From Methylobacterium sp. E-065 (lineage in GTDB: Bacteria; Pseudomonadota; Alphaproteobacteria; Rhizobiales; Beijerinckiaceae), in contig NZ_JAKSYD010000007.1 in NCBI RefSeq assembly GCF_022829605.1, positions 1 to 33,708 on the forward strand: a DNA stretch of 33,708 bases, in the 5' to 3' direction. The position numbers and the translations under genes were made by a program. The notes beneath the pieces are model-generated. The model did not search any database, had not been told where the DNA came from, and worked only from the letters and a program-made list of their open reading frames with translations. Positions 1 to 7,688 of this stretch are shown one piece after another (positions within the stretch are counted from its first letter, which is position 1; each line of letters starts with the position of its first letter).

Positions 1-141
1 ATCTGTCGATCAAATTTGATCTTGGCCTTGCTGGCGTCAGGGTTCCCGCCCTTGCGTCGTCCCTGCTGCCGGGCCTGAGCGATGCGCACGGCGGCCTCTA
101 CGGCGGCCCGCTCGTCAAAGCTTGCCACCCGAAAGCATGCC
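1..141. repeat. Terminal direct repeat, left copy (circular overlap)
   Basis: Bases 1-141 are identical to 33568-33708. A perfect repeat confined to the two ends of the sequence is what a circular molecule written linearly looks like, and 141 is also a common largest k-mer size in short-read metagenome assembly. The unique circle is therefore 33,567 bp. The repeat is internal to a single gene whose reading frame continues cleanly across the join, which supports circularity over a biological terminal repeat. Confidence 0.95.
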
Positions 142-350
142 TGCCGGCTGATCGTTGCCAGGTACTCGGGACCGGCCTGCCCAGCATTGACCAATATCTC
201 GCTCAATGCTGGCGTCGGGATGATGATTTTCACCCCTTCTTCCGAAAGATTTTCGATCAGAAAATCGACACGCTCTTTCGCGCGTGGCGTTGAAGCGTTT
301 GCATTTTCCTCGAATACGAAGATCAGAATGGAAGCATCGAAGACGACCAT
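1..350 (-). CDS. PIN-domain ribonuclease (VapC-like), N-terminal part; continues across the circular join
   Basis: Reading leftward from ATG at 350 gives MVVFDASILIFVFEE..., which runs off position 1 and continues at 33567 to a stop at 33399, 172 residues in total. The PIN fold is recognisable from the start-proximal VVFDAS strand (D5), E51 in ALSEIL, D114 in IKFDRQIAAIG and the SDDADVR segment (D132/D133/D135). These are the expected acidic metal-binding positions of VapC-type RNases, which cleave tRNA or other RNA. The start codon overlaps the stop of the upstream 252-residue gene by one base (TAATG), so the two are co-translated. By position it is the toxin-like partner of that protein, but the partner is far larger than a VapB antitoxin. 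PIN assignment is firm; toxin activity is inference. Confidence 0.85.
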   Translation of the reverse strand, partial: MVVFDASILIFVFEENANASTPRAKERVDFLIENLSEEGVKIIIPTPALSEILVNAGQAGPEYLATISRQACFRVASFDERAAVEAAVRIAQARQQGRRKGGNPDASKAKIKFDRQ

Positions 351-1108
351 TAGTGCAGTTCGCCTTCATCGTCGCGGCGCAGGTGTTCCAACTCTGCAAG
401 CGGATCGGCAATCTCTTTCCATTGACTGCCCGTTATCGACCGCAGGGCGTGAACGGTATCGCTAAGGCTATCGGTTTTCAGAACGTCGAAGCGATGCACC
501 CGGAACCGCAAAAGGGTCCACTTGCCGTTGGCTTCACGGATCCACCGTCCCGTTCCGTGGATGCGTAGCGGCTCGAACAGGTGCTTACCGAGTTCGCGGG
601 CGATGTGCCGGGTCGTGTCGCAATTCGTGTAGGTCGTATCGCCATTCTGCAGGCGCAGGCTGATGCTCTCGTCCTTGCCGCCTACGGAAATGAGGATACC
701 GTCCAGGTGGCCTTCCTGATTGAACGGACCATAGCTCTGCGACTTCTGACGGGTGCGCCCCGGAAATGCCAGCAATGCGACGTCTTCGGTCGGACCGTCG
801 ATATAAATACGCCCTACCGCGTTGTCGTTCGCGAGGCGGTCGTCAATCTGGTCAAAGACCTTGGCCATTTCTTTGGTCGGATTGCCCCGGCGAACATCGC
901 TCAAGCGGGCCGTGACCTTGGGTAAATCTTCGTGTTCAATGCGGACCGCAATCTTGGTGCTGCCCTTTTCCAACCCTGCGAAATGAACAGCATTGTCCTT
1001 GCCGAGCAAAGCGGCGAAATCAGCCATATATTCCGCCAGCTTCGCCATCGGAATAGTTTCCGGCGAATAGGCATCTATATAGAAAATCAGGCGTCTTTCG
1101 TCACTCAT
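350..1108 (-). CDS. Conserved-type hypothetical protein (252 aa), partner of the PIN protein
   Basis: The product starts MSDERRLIFYIDAYSPETIP. I do not recognise a named domain. It is a soluble mixed alpha/beta protein with no signal peptide or membrane segment. Its start overlaps the stop of the upstream small gene by four bases (ATGA at 1105-1108) and its stop TAA overlaps the ATG of the PIN gene by one base, so it is translationally coupled on both sides. The fixed pairing with a PIN RNase suggests an inhibitor, substrate adaptor or antitoxin role. At 252 residues it is about three times larger than usual VapB antitoxins, and no AbrB or ribbon-helix-helix DNA-binding segment is evident at the N-terminus. 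Function is inferred only from context. Confidence 0.8.
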   Translation of the reverse strand: MSDERRLIFYIDAYSPETIPMAKLAEYMADFAALLGKDNAVHFAGLEKGSTKIAVRIEHEDLPKVTARLSDVRRGNPTKEMAKVFDQIDDRLANDNAVGRIYIDGPTEDVALLAFPGRTRQKSQSYGPFNQEGHLDGILISVGGKDESISLRLQNGDTTYTNCDTTRHIARELGKHLFEPLRIHGTGRWIREANGKWTLLRFRVHRFDVLKTDSLSDTVHALRSITGSQWKEIADPLAELEHLRRDDEGELH

Positions 1109-1296
1109 TTGACCGGTCCTGGACCTTTATCCTTCTGGTTGCGCAAACGGTCCGTCACGTGCTGCCAGCCGATTGCTCCGAAAATTTCACTGGCCTCGTG
1201 AGATATGGAAACAAAGCCAGAACAGAAAGTATGCCAGATCGCATACGTTGTGGCTAGCAATGGCTCATCGCCCATTCGATAGCGTTCCGACTGCAC
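1105..1296 (-). CDS. Small hypothetical protein (63 aa) in the PIN operon
   Basis: Unrecognised small protein containing the segment MGDEPLLATTYAIWHTFCSG and a basic C-terminus. I place the start at GTG 1296 because it forms a TAGTG overlap with the stop of the upstream gene. An in-frame ATG at 1275 is the alternative and would give 56 residues. The stop overlaps the next ATG (ATGA). This stop/start overlapping on both sides argues that it is translated as part of the five-gene leftward operon running from 1.9 kb across the circular join. No domain or function can be assigned. Confidence 0.6.
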   Translation of the reverse strand: MQSERYRMGDEPLLATTYAIWHTFCSGFVSISHEASEIFGAIGWQHVTDRLRNQKDKGPGPVK

Positions 1297-1592
1297 TAGG
1301 GCAGGGGATGAAGCTGCACGGACCATCCGGGCGGCGCACCCTTGCAAAACTCCCGGATAGCCGTCTCACACAGATGCACGGTGGCGGGCTTCGCGCCGCA
1401 TTTCTCGCATTTTAGACGGGGAACGATCTCGCCCAGGTGATGGCCCGGCCCAAGGCTGCGGACCATCATCCTGATCGGGTACCTGATGCTGCGGCCACAG
1501 TCGCACTGCACGTCCAGCCAACACCCCTCGACCTCGTTCAAGCGGGCTTTCAGGGCCAAGGGAACGCCATAGCCGGGCGGATCATCCGGCAT
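1296..1592 (-). CDS. Small hypothetical protein with zinc-ribbon-like cysteines (98 aa)
   Basis: The protein carries CDCG around residues 30-33, then LKCEKCGAKP about 30 residues later, and a further C in VHLCETA. This is a C-x-C...C-x2-C arrangement resembling a zinc ribbon, so a nucleic-acid-binding or structural zinc site is plausible. The start is set at ATG 1592, which overlaps the end of the upstream gene by 11 bases; a longer form starting at 1631 would overlap by 50. It is the second gene of the overlapping leftward operon ending in the PIN RNase. Function is unknown; the metal site is a reading of cysteine spacing only. Confidence 0.65.
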   Translation of the reverse strand: MPDDPPGYGVPLALKARLNEVEGCWLDVQCDCGRSIRYPIRMMVRSLGPGHHLGEIVPRLKCEKCGAKPATVHLCETAIREFCKGAPPGWSVQLHPLP

Positions 1593-1902
1593 GGGGCCGC
1601 TCGTCGCCCAGGTGACGGGCCAGGCGCTCATAGGCGACCGTCAATGCCTGGCGGCGCTCGATAGGATGCTGGATCGCCAGGGCGGCCTTGTAGGCAGCAG
1701 CAGCGGGGAGGCGGCCCGCAAGGTCGGTCAGATAGTCCAGAGCCTCCAGCACGTCCCTATCGTGGCGGAAGTCGCGGTCCTCTGTCTGCTCGATGGCGGT
1801 GGCCAGGATGGCCAGGGCGTCCCGCTTACCGTTGCCGTCTGCGCCGTCATGCGCCCATACCCCGAAATGCGTCACATCCCGGTAAATCTTGCTGTAGTCC
1901 AT
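1582..1902 (-). CDS. Small hypothetical protein (106 aa), first gene of the PIN operon
   Basis: The product begins MDYSKIYRDVTHFGVWAHDG and is predicted to be mainly helical, with no recognised domain. An upstream ATG at 1917 adds five residues; I prefer 1902 because a GGGGG stretch lies about ten bases before it, while 1917 has no visible ribosome-binding sequence. The 3' end overlaps the next gene. The 1903-1999 interval separates it from a divergent gene at 2000, is AT-rich, and contains a spaced direct repeat GTTCTA...GTTCTAA (on the minus strand), a plausible promoter/operator for this operon. Confidence 0.65.
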   Translation of the reverse strand: MDYSKIYRDVTHFGVWAHDGADGNGKRDALAILATAIEQTEDRDFRHDRDVLEALDYLTDLAGRLPAAAAYKAALAIQHPIERRQALTVAYERLARHLGDERPHAG

Positions 1903-1999
1903 CGATGTTGCCCCCATGAATTAGAACAATACTAGAACACATTTTGGGAAATGTTGTTGCGTATAGCTGATTTTAATCTTCTCAATATACAGTCCAGAT

Positions 2000-2386
2000 A
2001 TGGCAAAAGGCCCGCGCTTTACACCTCGACTGGCCAAACCCGCGAAACCGACAACGGCCGCCGAGGGCGCACCGCACGTCCGCGCTTTCATGGTCAAGCT
2101 GTTCGACCGGCAGGACGGCGCGGCAGCTGACTGGCCCCTCATTGCGGAAACGCTGCTCAAGGAAGCCTTCGCCGCTATCGATCAGGCGACAGCCGATCCC
2201 AGGACGGCCGCGCTCGCTCTCTCGATCACGCGGCGGGTCCATAGCGGGGCTTATGATCGGATCACGGCGGCCTCGGCAGATGCCTTTAAGGATGCACCGC
2301 CCCAGGCAAGGTCAGCCTCTGCTGTCGATTACGAAGGCCCGCAACACCATCCGGCCGACAAGCCCGACACGCCATTAGCCCGATAA
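2000..2386 (+). CDS. Hypothetical protein (128 aa)
   Basis: The product starts MAKGPRFTPRLAKPAKPTTA, with a basic, low-complexity N-terminus, then a helical middle (FMVKLFDRQDGAAADWPLIA) and a polar tail. No domain is recognised, and no membrane or signal segment is seen. It is transcribed divergently from the PIN operon and converges on a doubtful leftward frame at 2375-2650. No strong Shine-Dalgarno precedes the ATG. Base composition matches the high-GC backbone rather than the AT-richer defence genes that follow. Confidence 0.6.
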   Translation: MAKGPRFTPRLAKPAKPTTAAEGAPHVRAFMVKLFDRQDGAAADWPLIAETLLKEAFAAIDQATADPRTAALALSITRRVHSGAYDRITAASADAFKDAPPQARSASAVDYEGPQHHPADKPDTPLAR

Positions 2387-2650
2387 GAACGGGGCTACGC
2401 CGGGCAGGTCCTCCGTGCGTTGCCAGTCGAAGCGAGTGATCCGTTTGGCGATCAGCCGGCCAGCGTCGCTGCGCACATACTCGTCATTGTATATGACGCC
2501 ACTCGTCGACATGACCCGTTTGCCGTCGCGCGCCCCACCCAGGAGGCATAGAACCTGAGCGGCCCCTGTCGGGAGAGGCCACGTAGGCCGGGATATTTCT
2601 GGAAAAACTGCTGCCTTTATGCGGCGAACTAAACGATTTGACGGCACCAA
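2375..2650 (-). CDS. Doubtful small ORF (91 aa), possible gene remnant
   Basis: This leftward frame contains a protein-like stretch (LCLLGGARDGKRVMSTSG, then YVRSDAGRLIAKRITRFDW) but I do not recognise it. It overlaps the 3' end of the 128-residue gene tail-to-tail by 12 bases and has no convincing ribosome-binding site. It may be a genuine small gene, or the truncated 3' end of a larger one left behind when the defence cargo to its right was acquired. The 2387-2688 interval otherwise holds only the promoter region of the following rightward gene. Confidence 0.3.
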   Translation of the reverse strand: MVPSNRLVRRIKAAVFPEISRPTWPLPTGAAQVLCLLGGARDGKRVMSTSGVIYNDEYVRSDAGRLIAKRITRFDWQRTEDLPGVAPFLSG

Positions 2651-2688
2651 ACGTTTAGATTATGCCTTGCCCTCTGATCGGAGGCTTC

Positions 2689-2910
2689 ATGGACGCGATT
2701 AAAACGATCCGCCGTAAGCTCAGAGAGGTTGAGGCTGCCCTCCAGCTGCTGGAAGGGTTGCGAGACGCCGCGAAAACTGACGCGGGAAGAATGACTGATT
2801 TCGGCCGCGTCCTGCTAGCAGGCGCCCGGGACGCCGGGATCAAGCAGAGTTTCATGGCGAAGTTACTAGCGATATCTCCAGGCGCAGTGTCTCAACACTA
2901 CAACAAATAA
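2689..2910 (+). CDS. Small putative helix-turn-helix protein preceding the TIR gene (73 aa)
   Basis: The start ATG at 2689 is preceded by GGAGG (2680-2684). The N-terminal half is a charged amphipathic helix (IRRKLREVEAALQLLEGL) that could form a coiled coil. The C-terminal half, around GIKQSFMAKLLAISPGAVSQ, reads like a helix-turn-helix in which SPGAVSQH would be the recognition helix, though it ends almost immediately afterwards. The gene lies 23 bases before the TIR gene, each with its own good ribosome-binding site, so they are very likely co-transcribed. It could be a regulator or partner of the TIR protein. The HTH call is by eye and moderate. Confidence 0.6.
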   Translation: MDAIKTIRRKLREVEAALQLLEGLRDAAKTDAGRMTDFGRVLLAGARDAGIKQSFMAKLLAISPGAVSQHYNK

Positions 2911-2933
2911 ATGCGGGCCGGGAGGCTGTAACG

Positions 2934-3971
2934 GTGAGCAAATCTGTATTTATCAGTCACGCCGTGAAAGACCGCGAACTGGCGGCGGAAGTTGTTACGC
3001 TGATCGAAGAAGGAATTGGTGTTCCAGAAAGCGAGATCTTTTGTTCATCGCTACAGGGCTATGGAATTCCTACCGGTCAGAACTTTATTACATACATAAA
3101 GGCCCAGCTGCTGGAGCCGAAGGTCGTCGTCCTTCTACTAACTCCAGCCTATTTTGAAAGCAAGTTTTGTATAAGTGAACTGGGAGCTGCATGGATCAAG
3201 TCACATGCAATATTTCCAATATTAGTGCCGCCGCTACAGTATAGCGACGTAAAAGATGTATTGTTGGGCACGCAGGTAATCAAGATCGAAGATGATATTG
3301 GTTACAATGACCTGCTCGCAACGCTTCGCGAGCAGATTGCATGCACGGAAAAATCTCAGACTAAGTGGGATACAAAGCGACGAGCGTTCTTGAAGGCCAT
3401 AGAACCCTTGCTTGCGAAGGTGGAAGGTCCGACCCACGTTACAGCAGCCGATCACGCGAAATTAGCAGGTGAACTATCGGAGGCGCGGGCCGAGCTTGAC
3501 ACCTCTGAGGAAGAAATCCGCAAACTCAAGAAACAACTTGCCGAAACCGAAGCCTTGAAAGATCGTGCAGCCGTAGCGACGGTACAGGCGAGCTTTGCCG
3601 ACCAAGACAGCGAAGATGATGTTTCCGGCGCTTTCAACGCGCTTACAGATGAAATTAAAGAATACCGTTCGATGCTGAAAGGCGCGGCCGTGATGACTTT
3701 TGTCCTGAGCGATTATTATAACCAACCGTATACGATCGAATGGCATAGTGACAAAGCAGAATTTGAGGCGGCTGCGCGTTTCAAGTATATCGATCTTGAA
3801 GATGGGGAGCGCGTTAACTGGTCGAACAAGACGATGAAAAGTCTCAAATCCAAGCTCGCGGAGCTTGAAGAATTCATGTTCGAGCATGGGCGGGAATTAG
3901 CTAAAAGTGAAGGCTCGTCCCCACTTGACCCTACGGCCCAGGATTTTTGGGAGTACCACTACGACCTATGA
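2934..3971 (+). CDS. TIR-domain protein (345 aa), probable anti-phage effector
   Basis: The N-terminal ~130 residues form a TIR domain: strand A SVFISHAVKDRELA, a central strand PKVVVLLLTPAYFES, and the FCISELGAAW segment with E82, the position of the catalytic glutamate in NAD-consuming TIRs. A charged coiled coil follows (about 172-215, LSEARAELDTSEEEIRKLKK) and then a C-terminal domain of about 120 residues that I cannot name. Translation starts at GTG 2934, eight bases after GGAGG. Bacterial TIR proteins typically deplete NAD+ or make a cyclic-ADP-ribose signal during phage infection. The C-terminal domain may be the sensor. Codon use is AT-richer than the backbone, consistent with acquisition. 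TIR fold is firm; activity and defence role are inference. Confidence 0.85.
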   Translation: MSKSVFISHAVKDRELAAEVVTLIEEGIGVPESEIFCSSLQGYGIPTGQNFITYIKAQLLEPKVVVLLLTPAYFESKFCISELGAAWIKSHAIFPILVPPLQYSDVKDVLLGTQVIKIEDDIGYNDLLATLREQIACTEKSQTKWDTKRRAFLKAIEPLLAKVEGPTHVTAADHAKLAGELSEARAELDTSEEEIRKLKKQLAETEALKDRAAVATVQASFADQDSEDDVSGAFNALTDEIKEYRSMLKGAAVMTFVLSDYYNQPYTIEWHSDKAEFEAAARFKYIDLEDGERVNWSNKTMKSLKSKLAELEEFMFEHGRELAKSEGSSPLDPTAQDFWEYHYDL

Positions 3972-4148
3972 ATTTCTGCGGCTGCTCCGAATATTCCAAA
4001 GTGAGACGGATTTCATTCCCCTGCTCCAGTACTTTTTGGGTATGCCTCAGTCGAACCAGTCCCGGAATGGTCTTTTATAATCAGCTTGACCATTCAAATC
4101 GCACCGCTATCATGATACCTATCCTAATCGAACCGAATGGCAGGTTGC

Positions 4149-4769
4149 ATGTTCGTCCGCGCCTATCTGCGCGCTTCTACCTCTGAACAGGACGCGACAC
4201 GGGCGCGGGCGCAGCTCGACACCTTTGCGGCCGGGCGAGGCCTGACGATCGCTGCGGCCTATGTCGAAAACGAGAGTGGGGCGACACTGGCCCGGCCGGA
4301 GCTATTCCGGCTGCTGGCCGATTGTCGACCGGGCGACGTGCTGCTGATCGAGCAGGTTGATCGCCTCTCCCGCCTTTCCTCAGATGACTGGACGAAGCTA
4401 CGGGCTGAAATCGACGCCAAGCGGGTGCGCATCGTGGCGCTTGATCTGCCTACGTCATGGAGCCTGACGACGCCGGCTGATGAGTTCACCGGGCGCGTCT
4501 TCCAGGCCATCAACGGCATGCTGCTCGATGTCCTCGCCGCCGTAGCACGCAAAGACTATGACGACCGCCGCCGCCGGCAGGCGCAGGGGCAGGCCCGCGC
4601 CAAGGCGGCCGGCCTCTACAAGGGTCGCCAGGAGGATACCAAGCGCAACGAGGGCATCGCTGCCATGCTGCGCGGCGGCTCACCTTGGAGCCAGATACAG
4701 GCTGCCACCGGTTGCAGCCGGTCTACGATTGCGAGGATCGCGAAGCGACATTCTATGGCGGCAGAGTGA
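4149..4769 (+). CDS. Serine recombinase / resolvase (206 aa)
   Basis: A small serine recombinase of the resolvase/invertase family. The N-terminal motif is VRAYLRAST with catalytic Ser10, followed by the ARPELFRLLADCRPGD helix and the LIEQVDRLSR segment carrying the active-site arginines. The C-terminus GGSPWSQIQAATGCSRST is the HTH that binds the crossover site. Length is normal for the family. I use ATG 4149; ATG 4137 would add four residues. Such enzymes resolve plasmid multimers or mobilise cassettes. It sits between the TIR module and the remaining defence-like genes, so it may serve the plasmid or may have brought the island. No res site is identified; the 177-bp gap before the gene is the natural place to look. 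Confidence 0.9.
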   Translation: MFVRAYLRASTSEQDATRARAQLDTFAAGRGLTIAAAYVENESGATLARPELFRLLADCRPGDVLLIEQVDRLSRLSSDDWTKLRAEIDAKRVRIVALDLPTSWSLTTPADEFTGRVFQAINGMLLDVLAAVARKDYDDRRRRQAQGQARAKAAGLYKGRQEDTKRNEGIAAMLRGGSPWSQIQAATGCSRSTIARIAKRHSMAAE

Positions 4770-4840
4770 CAGCTTGAAATTGATGAGCGTTGCCTCACCT
4801 TTAACGTCGTGCTGCTTGGCCGAATTTGAAAGCTAATTAT

Positions 4841-5551
4841 ATGGAAGCCGAAAATGAATACCTAGATCTTCCTGACGACTCTGAGGAAGCCTTCGCTGTC
4901 CTCCACCGTCGTAAGTTCAAGGAGCTGGAAAGTCGGTGGGAAAATAACGAAGGTGGAAATAATTTCTATCATGAACGCCAGTACGTTGACGGCCTAGTCG
5001 CCTTTGATGAAGTTCATAACCTCGGTATTCTCACTGCCTTTCGAGATCCTCCAACGAATGACCGCCAGTTCTCCGATTTTTTTCAAGACTGTAGACGCGT
5101 CGCAGAAGTATCCTCCCAAAAAATCCTGATGGAAGCCGCGCGGCGATTGAAAACTGGCGCAAGTAATATTGTCGTGCTGGATGCAAATGCCCGTCAGGGC
5201 ATTCATGCTTTAATCGAAGCTATCCGTGAAAAACTGAATGGGCTATCTCTTTCAGAGAACAAACGCGAGTCGCTATTTAGCAAACTCAACTCTTTCGCTT
5301 CGGAGTTGGATCGCAATAGAACACGAACCGAAGCCTTCTACGCTTTTGCTGTCGACACTGCACGCGTTGCGCACGAAGTGAACGATGAAATCAAGCCGCT
5401 CCAGCAAACCATAGATAGGATTTTCGACTGGTTGGATAAGGCGAAGAAGCTCAAGGACGCGCTTCCGCCTTGGCAAGATCGCAAAAAGATTGAAGGTCCG
5501 CCGAAGCGGATCACCCAAAGCGACGAACTCGATGATGAGATACCTTTTTAA
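4841..5551 (+). CDS. Hypothetical protein with SSB-like acidic C-terminal tip (236 aa)
   Basis: Unrecognised, largely helical, charged soluble protein. It begins MEAENEYLDLPDDSEEAF (ATG 4841; a TTG five codons earlier is possible) and contains coiled-coil-like helices around residues 140-210. The final residues are SDELDDEIPF, matching the acidic -DDDIPF tip with which bacterial SSB recruits its partners (PriA, RecQ, Exo I, Pol III chi). That suggests it docks onto SSB-interacting proteins of the host. It converges on the Abi-like gene with a four-base tail overlap. The defence or anti-defence neighbourhood makes a role in sensing or disrupting replication/repair plausible, but that is inference; only the tail is seen. 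Confidence 0.75.
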   Translation: MEAENEYLDLPDDSEEAFAVLHRRKFKELESRWENNEGGNNFYHERQYVDGLVAFDEVHNLGILTAFRDPPTNDRQFSDFFQDCRRVAEVSSQKILMEAARRLKTGASNIVVLDANARQGIHALIEAIREKLNGLSLSENKRESLFSKLNSFASELDRNRTRTEAFYAFAVDTARVAHEVNDEIKPLQQTIDRIFDWLDKAKKLKDALPPWQDRKKIEGPPKRITQSDELDDEIPF

Positions 5552-6405
5552 AGGGTAGTAGGAGCAACGGCGATGGCCTGCCGTTCATGCTCCTGGATTA
5601 GATATGTTAGATAGCCGCGGATCAAGTTGCAGTAGAGACGCGCCTCGTGCGGCTGGATGGCTATGCCAGCCTGCAGGTCTGTTCCATGCCGAACACCACC
5701 TCCTGTCGGCGACGAAAGGAAACCGTGTAGCGTCGTCATCCAGGTTAGAATTTGCTCTTGGGCAGTACCTCGTCCCTGAGAGCGCATTTCACTCATTATT
5801 TTATTAAAGTACTTGCCCTGCACACTGCTGTCGTTCGCGCCTGATGCACGGAAGGCCGTCGAAGCTGTCTCTAAAAGCCATAGCAGCTCCTGAACGGCAC
5901 GCCTGCCCTGCCCTTCCACAAGGAGCCGGTCGGCGGCATCAAGCGACTCTGTGATAAGTGCGTTTGCCTGCGCAGCCAGGGAGGGCATTTGATGCGGGAC
6001 CGCTACAGGCGCGTAGTCGTTCGTCGCAACTAAGCGAGGAGGTCGCAATTCGTATCCAGCCGCATGCTCGGCGAGGACGCGGTTGATTAGGACGACGTCA
6101 GGAACAGCAATGCCTTTTGCTTCCAGCCCGACGCAGGTTTCCCAAAAAGCCTCTATGAAAAGCGGCGCATTATCAGCAGCTTGGCCCATGGTCTTATCTA
6201 AATCGGACCACGCCCAGCTCAGGGTGCTGCTCCCGCCGGCGCTTCCGCCAGAGAAGGCGGCTTTAAACCATTCGACAATATGCTTTGGATCATCCTTTTG
6301 TTGGGCGATCCGTTCGATGAATTCGTAAAATGCGTTCACAACGCCGCGTGGGGCTGCCCCTGGGCTGCTGAAACGCCATGACTTCTCAAAATCCAGCATA
6401 GTCAC
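5548..6405 (-). CDS. Possible abortive-infection-like protein (285 aa)
   Basis: Helical protein with no clear catalytic domain that I can name. The C-terminal part, HGFLSSPTGGGVRHGTD followed by a helix EARLYCNLIRGYLTYLIQ, resembles the G-x-R-H-G region at the C-terminus of some Abi-type (HEPN-related) defence proteins. It starts at GTG 6405 (AGG five bases upstream) or ATG 6399. It lies downstream of the methyltransferase/helicase/nuclease trio on the same strand with an 80-base gap, and converges with the SSB-tailed gene. It may be an accessory of that module or an independent defence gene. The Abi link is a weak pattern match. Confidence 0.65.
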   Translation of the reverse strand: MTMLDFEKSWRFSSPGAAPRGVVNAFYEFIERIAQQKDDPKHIVEWFKAAFSGGSAGGSSTLSWAWSDLDKTMGQAADNAPLFIEAFWETCVGLEAKGIAVPDVVLINRVLAEHAAGYELRPPRLVATNDYAPVAVPHQMPSLAAQANALITESLDAADRLLVEGQGRRAVQELLWLLETASTAFRASGANDSSVQGKYFNKIMSEMRSQGRGTAQEQILTWMTTLHGFLSSPTGGGVRHGTDLQAGIAIQPHEARLYCNLIRGYLTYLIQEHERQAIAVAPTTL

Positions 6406-6485
6406 TATAACCTGACGCGTCGTTTTCCCATGATCTCGATAAGATACTCGCCGGTATCAACTGATAGTAGGAACGGATTACTGTT

Positions 6486-7688
6486 TTATAAGTCAGTAGC
6501 ATGAGCGATTTTTGCAGTTTTCGGATCGTAGATATAATCTTTAATCGAGCCGTCTTTTATGCGTTCAACGGCTTCGTCTATAGCAAATAAAGGCACAAGA
6601 AACCATTCCCTCGGAACGACCGGAGTCCCGAAGCGATCATTGATTTCTATATCGACACGCGCCCGGCCAAAAATCCTGTGAATTAGATTTTCTAATTTAT
6701 TCCGATTTATGTTGAACAGGTCATAGGTCGCGATAATTTCCACATCGGCCATGAGGAACGTCGGATCTATACGGGCATTGGAAATCCGTCGTTCGATGCT
6801 GCCACTCGTAACTCCGATCTTATGGAGAATGTTGCGGTTAGCAGCCACTATGGGGTGATCCGCCTTGCTTCGCAGCACGTAGATCGTGCCGCTTGCCTCA
6901 TCCCCATCCTCATCTTTATCGGCGAACAACGGCCCCGCAGTCGGGTCAGTGATTCGTCGGCCTGACTCGTCCTTATAGAGCGCACGTTGAAGCGACCGCA
7001 AAAGCAGATCGCTTTCTGTGCCGTTCGAATAGATGACCCTTAGCCGAGCGTCAGACTCACCGTTCGGTGCTTTGAACGTCTCTCCCAAGGATGCGACATA
7101 CGCCGTCTGTCCGCCCAGAATGAAAAACTGACCGGCCTTGATCTCGGCTTTTGAGAAGCCGGCGTCTTTGACGAACTTCCGTGTTGTGCGGAAGCCGTTG
7201 TCGAGCTCGATCTGAACCTGCTGGAAAAGAGGTTTGAACGTCTCGAAGTCCAGGCATGGTTCGCGGGTAGCAATGTCCTCAGCTTCACGCTTCTGGGCAC
7301 TGGTGCGGACATGGCGCAGTTGAGTGATGTCGGATGAACCTGCAGCCCCCTCCAGTTCGGCAAGCAGCTCATCCTCATTCATGGTGTCAGGCTGGGCTTG
7401 GGTCTCGCTCAAGGCCCCAGACAGCAATCCCTGATGATCGAGCGGCGCTAGAAGCGCCCGGCACTCCTCCTGGGTACGCAAGCGGTCAAGCCGCACGGCA
7501 TATAGACGCTCGAATATATCGCCCTCTTCACCGTGCCGGGGAGGACGTCCGTTCATTTCCATGAACCGCTGGATGTCCTCAAATCCGGCGATGATCCGCT
7601 CCTCGCGTGCGGAACGGCCGCCCTTCTTTTCCGGAGCCGCAAATTCTTCGAGCTCGGAGCGCAGCTCATCAAGGTCGAGATCACTCAT
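6486..7688 (-). CDS. GIY-YIG nuclease-family protein (400 aa)
   Basis: The C-terminal third contains a GIY-YIG-type nuclease core: GTIYVLRS (about 267-274), KIGVTSG (290-296), arginines in ERRISN (299-304) and the KLENLIHRIF helix with E333, the positions used for one-metal DNA cleavage. The layout resembles the T5orf172/Mug113 subgroup. The N-terminal ~250 residues are charged and helical, with no domain I can name. The start at ATG 7688 overlaps the helicase stop by eight bases, so it is co-translated as third gene of the methyltransferase-helicase-nuclease operon. It is the obvious candidate for the cutting subunit of a restriction-like system. Fold is well supported; activity is inferred. 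Confidence 0.85.
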   Translation of the reverse strand: MSDLDLDELRSELEEFAAPEKKGGRSAREERIIAGFEDIQRFMEMNGRPPRHGEEGDIFERLYAVRLDRLRTQEECRALLAPLDHQGLLSGALSETQAQPDTMNEDELLAELEGAAGSSDITQLRHVRTSAQKREAEDIATREPCLDFETFKPLFQQVQIELDNGFRTTRKFVKDAGFSKAEIKAGQFFILGGQTAYVASLGETFKAPNGESDARLRVIYSNGTESDLLLRSLQRALYKDESGRRITDPTAGPLFADKDEDGDEASGTIYVLRSKADHPIVAANRNILHKIGVTSGSIERRISNARIDPTFLMADVEIIATYDLFNINRNKLENLIHRIFGRARVDIEINDRFGTPVVPREWFLVPLFAIDEAVERIKDGSIKDYIYDPKTAKIAHATDL

